DNA from: CAYVDB01 sp964450705
GTDB lineage: Bacteria; Patescibacteriota; Minisyncoccia; Phycocordibacterales; Zambryskibacteraceae
Direction: 5' to 3'
Assembly: GCA_964450705.1 (NCBI GenBank)
Contig: CAYVDB010000008.1
Span: forward strand, 1-23,229
Length of the DNA stretch: 23,229 nt
The translations under genes and the position numbers were made by a program. Shown here in pieces: positions 7,667 to 15,057 of the stretch; the stretch's first letter is position 1; each line of letters starts with the position of its first letter. The notes under the pieces were generated by a model. It saw only the letters and a program-made list of their open reading frames with translations. It searched no databases and was not told where the DNA came from.

Positions 7667-8110
7667 ATGAAGGTTATTCTCTTAAAAAACGTTCAAAAAA
7701 TTGGCAAAAAATATGAAGTGGTAGATGTTTCTTCAGGCCACGCTTCTAACTTCCTTATTCCTCGAGGCCTTGCAGAAGTAGCCAATGCTTCAAATATAAA
7801 AAAAATAGAAAGCCTAAGATCAAAAGAAGAAGCAGAGATGAAGGTAAAAGAAGATCTTCTCTTAAAAAATCTTGAGGATTTGAAAGGTTTGACGGTTCGA
7901 GTGCAAGAGGTTGCGAACGAACAAGGGCATCTTTTTGCCGGAATCCATCCCGAAGAGATGGTGGCTCCAATAAAAGAACAAACTCGGCTAGATATTCTAC
8001 CGGAGCATATTATTCTTACTAAACCTATTAAAACTCTTGGTGAACATAAAGTAACCGTTTCAGTCCAAGGCGTATCAGTTGAATTTACTCTCTTGGTAGA
8101 AGCTAAATAA
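7667..8110 (+). CDS. rplI: 50S ribosomal protein L9 (bL9)
   Basis: The 147-aa protein shows the L9 N-terminal domain (M-K-V-I-L-L-K-N-V-x-K-I-G, then G-H-A-S-N-F-L-I-P-R-G-L-A at about 24-36), the long central helix rich in Lys and Glu, and a C-terminal rRNA-binding domain. It is of standard length. L9 sits at the L1 stalk base and helps frame maintenance. Some CPR lineages lack L9, so its presence narrows the placement somewhat. It follows ctpA by 30 bases and ends at a terminator shared with the convergent rpmA. Confidence 0.95.
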   Translation: MKVILLKNVQKIGKKYEVVDVSSGHASNFLIPRGLAEVANASNIKKIESLRSKEEAEMKVKEDLLLKNLEDLKGLTVRVQEVANEQGHLFAGIHPEEMVAPIKEQTRLDILPEHIILTKPIKTLGEHKVTVSVQGVSVEFTLLVEAK

Positions 8111-8125
8111 AAAGATTCCCAAAAA

Positions 8126-8165
8126 CAAAAACCCCCAGAGATCTAATCTAAGGGGTTTTTGTTTT
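8126..8165. terminator. Bidirectional terminator between rplI and rpmA
   Basis: CAAAAACCCC and GGGGTTTTTG form a 10-bp stem around a 16-base loop that can pair internally. The A and T tracts serve both strands. Confidence 0.8.
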
Positions 8166-8438
8166 CTAAATAACGTGGATGACTTTCTTTACAATTGTCC
8201 GGTTATCAAAATGAGTTTTTCTCTTTTTGCCCATTGATACGGTGCCGTCCTTGAGAGCAAATAGAGTATGATCTCGGCCCATACCTACGTTTTTACCAGG
8301 AAGAACGTCAGTTCCTCGTTGTCGCACGAGAACAAGCCCGGTTCGTGCAAGATCACCTGGGGTAACCTTGATACCGAGATATTTTGGATTGGAATCTCTT
8401 CCGTTTTTTGTTGATCCGCCCGCTTTTTTTGTTGCCAT
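8166..8438 (-). CDS. rpmA: 50S ribosomal protein L27 (bL27)
   Basis: The 90-aa protein begins M-A-T-K-K-A-G-G-S-T-K-N-G-R-D-S, the L27 N-terminus that reaches the peptidyl-transferase centre, and contains the V-R-Q-R-G-T and G-R-D-H-T-L-F-A-L motifs. There is no cleavable Firmicutes-type N-terminal extension. It is monocistronic here, far from rplU. Confidence 0.95.
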   Translation of the reverse strand: MATKKAGGSTKNGRDSNPKYLGIKVTPGDLARTGLVLVRQRGTDVLPGKNVGMGRDHTLFALKDGTVSMGKKRKTHFDNRTIVKKVIHVI

Positions 8439-8500
8439 TGCTATTCTGCTCCGCTTAGGGCGTTTAGCCTTTTATTCGGAGAAACACTATACTATAGGCA

Positions 8501-8953
8501 GTGAGTATAAAAGAAAAGTGGAAGGAAATCAAGTCTAGAGACGAACCCCTTTCGATCGAAGAGGATTTTGATATTGTGCCAGTCAAAAAGACTGGTCTTC
8601 GCGGGCATATTTTAAATATAAGCCTTATTATACTTTTTGGCCTTCTATGTTTCGGTATTGGCAGGGTATCCTTTCTAGAAGAAAGACAAACCCCTGTTCG
8701 TATTTCAGGCGGAGCTAGTTCTCTCTCTGTAGAGAGCCAGATAGATGTTTCTTCTCCTCAAGTAAAAGGGGCTACTAAAGAAGTTGCAACAGGGGAGTCT
8801 GTGGTAGCCTCAAAATCAGGGACTAAGTACCACTTTCCATGGTGTCCAGGAGCAAAGCAGATTAGTGAAAAAAATAAGATAGTATTTTCTTCTCCGGAAG
8901 ATGCGCGTAAGGCTGGTTATAGCCCGGCAGGAAATTGTAAAGGTTTAAAATAA
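8501..8953 (+). CDS. Single-pass membrane protein with C-terminal Cys/His Ada-like zinc-binding domain
   Basis: The 150-aa protein starts at GTG with a TATACT box just upstream and no SD. A charged cytoplasmic segment of about 33 residues precedes a transmembrane helix (about 35-56), a Ser/Thr linker and a compact C-terminal domain (about 100-150). That domain has V-A-S-K-S-G-T-K-Y-H-F-P-W-C-P-G-A-K, then P-E-D-A-R-K-A-G-Y-S-P-A-G-N-C. This pattern, with Cys115 and Cys146, recalls Ada metal-binding-like modules attached to secreted nucleases or surface proteins. Orientation (domain outside) is inferred. No enzymatic residues are evident; a DNA- or metal-binding surface role is one possibility. 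Confidence 0.6.
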   Translation: MSIKEKWKEIKSRDEPLSIEEDFDIVPVKKTGLRGHILNISLIILFGLLCFGIGRVSFLEERQTPVRISGGASSLSVESQIDVSSPQVKGATKEVATGESVVASKSGTKYHFPWCPGAKQISEKNKIVFSSPEDARKAGYSPAGNCKGLK

Positions 8954-8963
8954 TAAATTTAAT

Positions 8964-9557
8964 ATGATTGTAATTGATGTTGAAACTTCAGGAACAAATC
9001 CAACTAAGCACTCTATACTTTCCATTGGAGCTATAGATTCTCTTCACCCAGAAGAGCAATTCTACGAAGAGTGTCGTATGTGGGACGGCGCACACATAGA
9101 CGAAAGGGCTCTTGAGGTCAATGGTTTCTCTAGAGAAGAAATTACACTTCAGAGTAAACAATCGGAAGGAGAGCTTATTGCGCAGTTTTTAAGATGGATA
9201 GAACTTCGTGAAGAGATTACTCCAGCAGGACAGACCCCACTTTTTGATCTTGGTTTTATTCAAAATGCCGCTGGCCGAGCGGGTGAGAACTACAACCTTC
9301 CTCATAGAAGTATTGACCTGCATTCAATAACTTTTGCGCACATGATTCGCCGCGGTATTATCCCTCCTGTTTTTAATAAAAGAACCGATCTCAATTCCGA
9401 CAAAATAATGGACTATGTTGGAATACCGCCTGAGCCTCGCCCACATAAAGCTATAAATGGAGCATTATGGGAGTTAGAGGCCTTTTCTCGAATTCTCTTT
9501 GATAAAAGTATTCTGCCAGAGTTTAATAAATATCCAATTCCTTGGGTTAAAGAGTAG
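8964..9557 (+). CDS. DEDDh-type 3'-5' exonuclease-like protein with substituted final Asp
   Basis: The 197-aa protein has an RNase H-fold exonuclease pattern: Exo I D5-V-E7 (I-V-I-D-V-E-T-S-G), a central F-D-L-G-F-I with Asp95, and an Exo III-like P-H-K-A-I-N-G-A-L-W-E with His161. In DnaQ-type enzymes His is followed five residues later by Asp; here that residue is Gly166. Glu170 is a possible stand-in. It could be an active DnaQ-like proofreading or RNA-processing enzyme or a non-catalytic relative. It starts 10 bases after the membrane protein's stop, so the two may be cotranscribed. Confidence 0.7.
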   Translation: MIVIDVETSGTNPTKHSILSIGAIDSLHPEEQFYEECRMWDGAHIDERALEVNGFSREEITLQSKQSEGELIAQFLRWIELREEITPAGQTPLFDLGFIQNAAGRAGENYNLPHRSIDLHSITFAHMIRRGIIPPVFNKRTDLNSDKIMDYVGIPPEPRPHKAINGALWELEAFSRILFDKSILPEFNKYPIPWVKE

Positions 9558-9580
9558 CCTTGAAGCTCGCCTAAATATAC

Positions 9581-9608
9581 TTGATGTATTAAGTATTTTT
9601 GATAGAAT
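9581..9608 (+). promoter_or_regulatory. Promoter of the ABC exporter operon
   Basis: TTGATG (9581-9586), a 16-base spacer and TAGAAT (9603-9608) lie before the permease ATG at 9627. The predicted leader is about 12 bases. Confidence 0.5.
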
Positions 9609-9626
9609 AGACTCCATATTTTATCT

Positions 9627-10907
9627 ATGGAACGTCAGAAGAAACGCTTTAAAAACTTCGTTATTTCTCTTCAGGTAGGATGGTTTCTCGCTCTTCGCCA
9701 AGTCCGTCGTTCGAGCATTGCTACGACGGCGCTTATTATTTTTGTGATGACCCTTACATTTCTTAACCTGGTGGTTATTCGTGGGGTTTTAGTTGGGCTT
9801 ATTGAAGGTTCAACCGATGTATATAAAAGCGGATATGCAGGAGATGTTCTCATAACAGCTCTTCCTAAGAAAAATTATATAGAAAATAGCCCAAGTGTTC
9901 TCGCGACTGTTGAAGCTTTGCCATGGACTAAAGTAGCTAGCTACCGATATGTAGAGGGTGGGACAATAGAGGCAAATTACAAAACAAAACTACGCCTTAC
10001 GGACGAACCAAACTCGGCAGCGGGGTCAATAGCCGGCATTGATCCCTTACTTGAGGACAAGGCGACTGGCCTTAGTTCTCATATCGTTGAAGGAAGTTAT
10101 CTCACTTCGAATGATACGGACAGTATCCTTCTTGGCGCAAACTTTTTAAAAAAATATCTTGATATTGAAGCCCCTGGGATATCTCTTCTTGAAGACGTAA
10201 ATATTGGAGATAAGGTTCGTCTTACTATTGCTGGAAATGAGAAAGAATTTATTGTGAAAGGTATTCTTAAAAGTAAGGTCGACCAGGTTGATTTTCGTAT
10301 TTTCATGCTCGACACAACACTGCGCAATCTCATAGGCCGAAGCGATTATAACGTAGATGAGATTACTGTAGTGCTTAAAGATGGCGCGGATCCTCTCGTT
10401 GTAAAAGATGCACTTATGCGTATGGGGGTTGGAGAGTATGCACGAGTACAGACTTGGGAAGAGTCTTTGCCGAAATTTCTCTTAGATATTAAAAATACTT
10501 TTGGCCTTCTGGGAAACGTAGTTGGTTCAATTGGTCTTATCGCAGCCTCAATTACAATTTTCATTGTTATTTTCGTAAATGCTATTACTCGAAGAAAGTT
10601 TATCGGTATACTCAAGGGGATTGGAATAGACTCTATGGCGGTTGAGTTCTCCTATGTTCTTCAATCGTTTTTCTATGCTCTAGTAGGTATTGGTATTGGA
10701 CTTTTGATTCTCTATGGATTCCTTGTCCCATTCATTGAGGCGCATCCTATTAAGTTTCCTTTTAGTGATGGAATACTTGTTGCCGAGATTCCTAATACTA
10801 TGATTCGTGCAGTAATTCTTATGATTGCAACCCTTATTGCTGGCTATATTCCAGCTAGAATTGTAGTGAAACAGAACACCCTAGATGCCATTCTTGGTAG
10901 AAAATAA
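9627..10907 (+). CDS. ABC transporter permease, FtsX/MacB family
   Basis: The 426-aa protein has one N-terminal helix (about 28-55), a large extracytoplasmic MacB-like domain (about 56-290), and three C-terminal helices (about 292-322, 337-362 and 390-412) with the FtsX-type signature around R-R-K-F-I-G-I-L-K-G-I-G. This four-helix topology is typical of MacB and LolC/E-type permeases, which move substrates at the outer face rather than through a central channel. The ATPase and membrane-fusion genes follow directly. Substrate unknown; peptides, lipoproteins or drugs are all possible for the family. Confidence 0.88.
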   Translation: MERQKKRFKNFVISLQVGWFLALRQVRRSSIATTALIIFVMTLTFLNLVVIRGVLVGLIEGSTDVYKSGYAGDVLITALPKKNYIENSPSVLATVEALPWTKVASYRYVEGGTIEANYKTKLRLTDEPNSAAGSIAGIDPLLEDKATGLSSHIVEGSYLTSNDTDSILLGANFLKKYLDIEAPGISLLEDVNIGDKVRLTIAGNEKEFIVKGILKSKVDQVDFRIFMLDTTLRNLIGRSDYNVDEITVVLKDGADPLVVKDALMRMGVGEYARVQTWEESLPKFLLDIKNTFGLLGNVVGSIGLIAASITIFIVIFVNAITRRKFIGILKGIGIDSMAVEFSYVLQSFFYALVGIGIGLLILYGFLVPFIEAHPIKFPFSDGILVAEIPNTMIRAVILMIATLIAGYIPARIVVKQNTLDAILGRK

Positions 10908-10932
10908 TTTATCTGCCAATTTTTTAAAAAAA

Positions 10933-11610
10933 ATGATACGAGCTCAAAATATTATAAAAAAGTTTCAAAGCGGAGATTCTGAAATCATTGCAGTAAATGA
11001 TATTTCTTTTGAAGTGGCTACCGGAGAGTTCGTTTCAATTACAGGTCGATCTGGCTCTGGAAAGTCGACCCTTATGTATCAGATGAGTTTACTCGACACC
11101 CCGTCATCTGGGGAGATTTATATAGATGGAAGAAATGTAACAAATTTGCCTTTTGAAGAAAGGACAAAAGTGCGCCTTGAAGAACTGGGGTACATTTTCC
11201 AAGACTATGCTCTTATCCCTGAGCTTACGGCTCTTGAAAATGTTTTAGTCCCACTTTTTATGCAGGGGATGAGCCGAATAGATGCGGAGAAGAAAGCAAA
11301 AGCTTCTCTTGAGCGTATCGGTATGGGAGATCGACTCTCAAATCTTCCAAGTCAGCTATCAGGAGGTCAGCAACAAAGAGTCGCAATAGCACGAGCTATT
11401 GCTCATGAGCCAAAGCTTATTTTTGCAGATGAGCCAACTGCAAATCTCGACTCTGAAACTTCTGATATGGTTTTGAAAAATTTCTTAGAACTCAACAGAG
11501 ATGGTCAAACCATTATTATGGTAACTCATGAGCCTGAGTATGCGCGTTTGACTCATCGCACAGTGACCCTTGCGGATGGAGTTATTATTTCGGATGTTAA
11601 AAATAAATAA
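10933..11610 (+). CDS. ABC transporter ATP-binding protein, MacB/LolD type
   Basis: The 225-aa protein has Walker A G-R-S-G-S-G-K-S-T at 38-46, a Q-loop F-Q-D-Y, the signature L-S-G-G-Q-Q-Q-R, Walker B L-I-F-A-D-E-P-T-A-N-L-D and the H-loop in V-T-H-E-P. The start chosen is ATG at 10933 (M-I-R-A-Q-N-I-I), the normal N-terminus of LolD-like ATPases. An in-frame ATG at 10885 would add 16 residues overlapping the permease. It powers the adjacent permease and lies 25 bases after its stop. Confidence 0.93.
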   Translation: MIRAQNIIKKFQSGDSEIIAVNDISFEVATGEFVSITGRSGSGKSTLMYQMSLLDTPSSGEIYIDGRNVTNLPFEERTKVRLEELGYIFQDYALIPELTALENVLVPLFMQGMSRIDAEKKAKASLERIGMGDRLSNLPSQLSGGQQQRVAIARAIAHEPKLIFADEPTANLDSETSDMVLKNFLELNRDGQTIIMVTHEPEYARLTHRTVTLADGVIISDVKNK

Positions 11611-11620
11611 GTAAAATACA

Positions 11621-13138
11621 ATGGATATTATGAAAGAAAGAATTCAGCGAATGAAAAATACACTTCGATCCCACCCGAAGAAGAGTATCGTTTTTCTAAT
11701 TATTATTGGATTTATTCTCTGGACTACCTTAGGCAATGGAGGCAATAAGGTAGAAGAGATCACTGTGTCACGCGGTACAGTTGTAGAGGAAGTTGCGGTT
11801 ACGGGCAAGACGGTGTCCCTTAAAGACGTAGAACTTGGTTTTGACCGTAGTGGACGAGTTGCCTCTGTTCCTGCTCAAGTGGGTAGAGAGGTGCGAAAAG
11901 GAGATACTCTTGCAATGCTTGAGAACTCGGATTTTGTAGCAGATCTCAATAAAGCAAAAGCAAATCTTGAAGAAGAGCAGGTTCGCCTTGAAGAAATCCG
12001 CAAAACCTCTTCTGGTACATATAGTGATGCTCAAGTGACACTTCTTGCCGCGATTCGAGACGCTTATACAGACTCTGATGACGCTATCAGAAATAATATC
12101 GATCGTTTTTTCAAGAATCCTCGAACTTCAAATACATACATTGAGTTTTCTTTTAGAGACAATAATACTCAATATAACTTTCCCATTACTCCAGAGCTTC
12201 GCTATAGGATAAATGTTGAGCGCATCGCTCTTGAAGGCGTTCTCATTGCTTGGGAAAAATCTATAAGAGGGCTTGATACTTCTAAAGATCTGGAAAGTTA
12301 TGCGCGAGAAGCAGAGACAAATCTTTCGAGAATTAAGAACTTTCTTAATGACGTTGCTTTTGCAGTAAATGTTATTGAAGTCGCAGACTTTGCATACGAA
12401 ACTACTATAAACGGATACAAAGCTGACGTAGCTTCAGCGCGAAATTCTATCTCTTCAGCAATCAACACTCTAATTGGAGCACGAGAAAAAGTTTCTTCTG
12501 GACCAAAACTCGGTCAAGGAAATTTTACCGATGTTTTAGCCCAAGAAGCCCGTGTCAGACAGTATCAGGCGCTCGTTGACTCTGCAGGAGCCCAAGTAGC
12601 TAAAACTATAATATCAGCCCCTTTTGATGGCCTTGTGGTTCTTCAGGAAGCTAAGGTTGGAGAAGCTGTTACTGCAGGGACCCCGCTCGTTTCTCTTATT
12701 GCCCCTGGAGAAATGGAAATCGAGGCGAATATTTCTGAAGTGAATATTGGCAAAATAGCTCCAGAGGATAGAGTGGAAATTACATTTGACGCTTACCCCG
12801 GCAGATCTTTTACCGGAAAGGTTGTTTACATCGAACCTGCAGAAACTATAGTTGACAATGTGATCAACTATAAGACCAAGATTTCTATTGAAGGGGATAT
12901 ATCTCTCTTGAAGAGTGGGCTCACAGCAAATCTTAAAATTCTTACAGATACTCGAGATGGCGTCTTATATGTTCCTCGTTATGCTATTTTTGAAGAAAAT
13001 AACGAGCAATTTGTAACTCTTATTCGAAACGGAAAAGAAGAAAAGAAAAAAATTAGCGTAGGACTTCTTGGAAATGATGGTCGAGTAGAAGTCGAAGGTC
13101 TTGCCGAAGGGGATGTGGTGCTTATCGGTACGAAATAA
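11621..13138 (+). CDS. Membrane-fusion (HlyD/MacA-like) periplasmic adaptor protein
   Basis: The 505-aa protein has an N-terminal anchor helix (about 22-40), a lipoyl/biotinyl half-motif (G-R-V-A-S-V-P-A-Q-V-G-R-E-V-R-K-G-D), a long alpha-helical hairpin (about 105-320) and the second lipoyl half (I-S-A-P-F-D-G-L-V-V), followed by beta-barrel and membrane-proximal domains. The hairpin insert is larger than in E. coli MacA. In Gram-negative cells such adaptors bridge to TolC; a cell lacking an outer membrane would use it differently, perhaps as an extracellular chaperone for the permease. It is the third gene of the exporter unit, starting 10 bases after the ATPase. Confidence 0.9.
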   Translation: MDIMKERIQRMKNTLRSHPKKSIVFLIIIGFILWTTLGNGGNKVEEITVSRGTVVEEVAVTGKTVSLKDVELGFDRSGRVASVPAQVGREVRKGDTLAMLENSDFVADLNKAKANLEEEQVRLEEIRKTSSGTYSDAQVTLLAAIRDAYTDSDDAIRNNIDRFFKNPRTSNTYIEFSFRDNNTQYNFPITPELRYRINVERIALEGVLIAWEKSIRGLDTSKDLESYAREAETNLSRIKNFLNDVAFAVNVIEVADFAYETTINGYKADVASARNSISSAINTLIGAREKVSSGPKLGQGNFTDVLAQEARVRQYQALVDSAGAQVAKTIISAPFDGLVVLQEAKVGEAVTAGTPLVSLIAPGEMEIEANISEVNIGKIAPEDRVEITFDAYPGRSFTGKVVYIEPAETIVDNVINYKTKISIEGDISLLKSGLTANLKILTDTRDGVLYVPRYAIFEENNEQFVTLIRNGKEEKKKISVGLLGNDGRVEVEGLAEGDVVLIGTK

Positions 13139-13153
13139 TCCATAAGGAAATCT

Positions 13154-13594
13154 ATGAATCTCGAAGATAGCCCAATATTTAAGATTCATAAGTGCATGTT
13201 TCTTGCAGAGAAGCTTATCGATAAAGAGCTTACGGGGGCTTTTGATGTGAGCTTTTCTCAGTTTAGAGTGCTTCATGTAATAAATTGCAATCCGGGAGTT
13301 TCTCAAAAGAGAGTTGCCTTTATACAAGATACTACCCAAGCTGCCGTATCTCGGCATATCGATGTTTTAGCAGATGAAGGTTTCGTAGCCCTCGCTACGA
13401 ATAGCGGGAATCGTAAAGAACACAATCTTCATTTAACTCAAAAAGGTAAAGATTTATTTGAGAAAATGTTTGCTTTTGTTGATAAAAAGTTCCGAGGAAT
13501 ACATTCTGCTCTTGGGAAAAAACATACCAAAGAGTTAGATGACATATCAGAAGTTCTTATTCTGACTATCCGAAAGGAATATGGTGATTGGTAA
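13154..13594 (+). CDS. MarR-family transcriptional regulator
   Basis: The 146-aa protein has the MarR layout: an N-terminal dimerisation helix, a winged helix-turn-helix (about 35-95; V-S-Q-K-R-V-A then Q-A-A-V-S-R-H-I-D-V-L, wing N-S-G-N-R-K-E-H-N-L-H-L-T-Q-K-G) and C-terminal dimer helices. The family binds palindromes and responds to small ligands. It lies 15 bases after the adaptor gene, so it may regulate the exporter operon in which it is encoded. I could not point to an operator. Confidence 0.88.
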   Translation: MNLEDSPIFKIHKCMFLAEKLIDKELTGAFDVSFSQFRVLHVINCNPGVSQKRVAFIQDTTQAAVSRHIDVLADEGFVALATNSGNRKEHNLHLTQKGKDLFEKMFAFVDKKFRGIHSALGKKHTKELDDISEVLILTIRKEYGDW

Positions 13595-13604
13595 GTATCT
13601 CAAT

Positions 13605-14507
13605 ATGACACAAACAAATTACGAAATAATTCTTTTCTATAAATATACTTCTATCAAGGATCCAAAGTCCCTGACTTTAAAACAACAGGCGCTTTGCGAG
13701 AAGCTCTCCTTAAAGGGGCGCTTACTTATTGCTTCCGAAGGAATCAACGGTACACTTGAAGGCACAAGGGAGAATATTAATGTCTATTGCGATGAACTTA
13801 TATCAGATGAGCAGTTTAAGGATATTGTTTTTAAGAGAAGCTCTGGTAAGGGCGATGCTTTTCCTAAGCTCAAAGTTAAGTTACGTAACGAAATTGTAAG
13901 CTCTCACTTAGGGGCAAAAGATGTAAAACCTTACAATCTTACCGGTAAAAGACTTTCGGCTGATGAACTCCAAATGTGGAGAGACAAAAATAAGGATTTT
14001 GTAATTGTTGATATGCGTAATGAATATGAATATAAGGTTGGCCATTTCGAAAATTCTATAAATCCAAAGATGAGTAATTTCCGTGACTTAGAAAAGGCTA
14101 CAGAGGCATTAAAGGAGGATTTGAAGGATAAAACTGTAGTCACGGTTTGCACAGGAGGGGTTCGTTGTGAAAAAGCTTCCGGGTATCTTCTCTCTCAAGG
14201 ATTTAATGATGTATATCAGCTTCAAGACGGAATTGTAACTTATATGGAAAAGTATCCGAATAAAGGATTTAAGGGGAAGCTCTATGTATTTGATAATCGA
14301 ATTACCATGGATTTTGATACAGAAGATAATCACACGGTAGTAGGAAGATGTGATATTTGTGAAGGCCCTACAGAAGAATTTGTAAATTGTAAAAATAAAC
14401 AATGCAATGCTCACATTCTCATATGTGCTGATTGCAAAGAAAGCAAAGATGGTTTTTGTAGTGAGAGGTGCCGAAGTTTTTTGTATAAAGAAAAAACCTT
14501 ATCGTAA
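13605..14507 (+). CDS. trhO: tRNA uridine(34) hydroxylase TrhO (YceA rhodanese family)
   Basis: The 300-aa protein has an N-terminal acylphosphatase-like domain (about 5-105, A-S-E-G-I-N-G-T) and a rhodanese domain (about 125-215) with D-M-R-N-E-Y-E-Y-K-V-G-H-F and the active loop C-T-G-G-V-R-C-E-K-A (Cys182, Cys188). A C-terminal Cys-rich zinc-like region follows (C-D-I-C, then C-K-N-K-Q-C, C-A-D-C, C-S-E-R-C). Family members use oxygen to make 5-hydroxyuridine at tRNA position 34. An in-frame ATG at 13581 overlaps the MarR gene by 14 bases; the ATG at 13605 gives a normal N-terminus. The stop codon sits in the loop of the terminator hairpin. Confidence 0.93.
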   Translation: MTQTNYEIILFYKYTSIKDPKSLTLKQQALCEKLSLKGRLLIASEGINGTLEGTRENINVYCDELISDEQFKDIVFKRSSGKGDAFPKLKVKLRNEIVSSHLGAKDVKPYNLTGKRLSADELQMWRDKNKDFVIVDMRNEYEYKVGHFENSINPKMSNFRDLEKATEALKEDLKDKTVVTVCTGGVRCEKASGYLLSQGFNDVYQLQDGIVTYMEKYPNKGFKGKLYVFDNRITMDFDTEDNHTVVGRCDICEGPTEEFVNCKNKQCNAHILICADCKESKDGFCSERCRSFLYKEKTLS

Positions 14508-14520
14508 GATAAGGTTTTGG
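14491..14520. terminator. Bidirectional terminator at trhO 3' end
   Basis: AAAACCTTATC (14493-14503), loop GTAA and GATAAGGTTTT (14508-14518) form a perfect 11-bp stem. The trhO stop TAA is the loop; the stop of the opposing minus-strand frame (14499-14501) lies in the stem. Confidence 0.85.
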
Positions 14521-14782
14521 AACCAGGCCACAAGAGTGTTGTCCCAGGATAGGGTCCGGGCAGAGGCGACAACCATTGTAATTGCGAACAAGACAAGGCA
14601 AATGCTAGATCCTAGATGGGAAATGTGATTCCCTTCAAGCTCTCCTTTGGGGCGCTGAAGTATATCCAGCAACTGATTAGAGCAAGAGCGCCTATTAGAG
14701 CTCCACCATTAAGCACTTGCCCCACCTGGTAGCCTGCAATCGGGCTCAAAAGTAAGCCCAGTATGAATATGAAACAACCCAC
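14499..14782 (-). CDS. Small three-helix membrane protein, candidate programmed -1 frameshift
   Basis: Frame 1 begins at GTG 14782 with an AAGAGGAAG SD and encodes 56 aa with two hydrophobic helices, ending at 14612. Frame 2 is open from about 14690 to 14499 and encodes a third helix (I-C-L-V-L-F-A-I-T-M-V-V) but has no good start. The overlap contains C-CCA-AAG at 14651-14645, read in frame 1 phase: a canonical X-XXY-YYZ slippery heptamer. A -1 shift there joins the frames into a 94-aa protein with three helices. Alternatives are a one-base assembly error in C4A3, a decayed gene, or two overlapping genes. Composition is GC-richer than trhO. Not recognised. Confidence 0.5.
14612..14782 (-). 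CDS. Frame-1 product: 56-aa two-helix membrane protein
   Basis: GTG start with SD; begins V-G-C-F-I-F-I-L-G-L-L-L-S-P-I and ends G-I-T-F-P-I. Both helices (about 2-20 and 27-43) are clear. This is the product expected without frameshifting and may be functional by itself. Confidence 0.5.
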   Translation of the reverse strand: MGCFIFILGLLLSPIAGYQVGQVLNGGALIGALALISCWIYFSAPKESLKGITFPI

Positions 14783-14820
14783 AGTCCACTTCCTCTTGTG
14801 TGAGATAAATTTCTGTAAAG

Positions 14821-14849
14821 ATAATCCATATAAAAATAGATTAGGTCAA
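14821..14849 (-). promoter_or_regulatory. Candidate promoter for the small membrane gene
   Basis: On the minus strand TTGACC (14849-14844), a 17-base spacer and GATTAT (14826-14821) precede the GTG by about 39 bases. Confidence 0.4.
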
Positions 14850-14850
14850 C

Positions 14851-14881
14851 TTGATTTTTTGGTTATTTTATGCTATATAAT
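14851..14881 (+). promoter_or_regulatory. Plus-strand promoter, back to back with the minus one
   Basis: TTGATT (14851-14856) with TATATA at 17 bases (14874-14879) or TATAAT at 19 (14876-14881). Transcription would start near 14888 and run toward the 63-aa gene, leaving a leader of about 170 bases. A GTG at 14886 opens 30 codons and could be a leaderless peptide. Confidence 0.5.
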
Positions 14882-14904
14882 AAGTGTGAACTTTGAAATT
14901 AATC

Positions 14905-14934
14905 CGCCAAATAATCTTAAAGATTATTTAGGCG
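14905..14934 (+). promoter_or_regulatory. Strong hairpin in the leader of the 63-aa gene
   Basis: CGCCAAATAATCTT and AAGATTATTTAGGCG pair over 14 bp with one bulge. No T-run follows, so it is not a standard terminator. A second small hairpin (TGAGTC-TTGTCC-GACTCA, 15014-15031) lies closer to the gene. Together they could be a structured regulatory leader. Confidence 0.45.
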
Positions 14935-15057
14935 AGATAAAGGAACCTTCATCCTTCTTTTCTCATAATACTTTGTGAGAGGGGAAGGGGGAGGCAGCCT
15001 GATTAGGGCGAAGTGAGTCTTGTCCGACTCATTCCAAGCTTTCCTCAACATCTTTGT

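Noticed and set aside
8304..8315. GAAC-N4-GTTC match inside rpmA
   Set aside because: A LexA-like core in the middle of a coding region, with no promoter; likely chance.
14763..14978. 71-codon plus-strand ORF
   Set aside because: It spans two opposing promoters and a hairpin; only the last 30 codons after the GTG at 14886 could be transcribed from the visible promoter.
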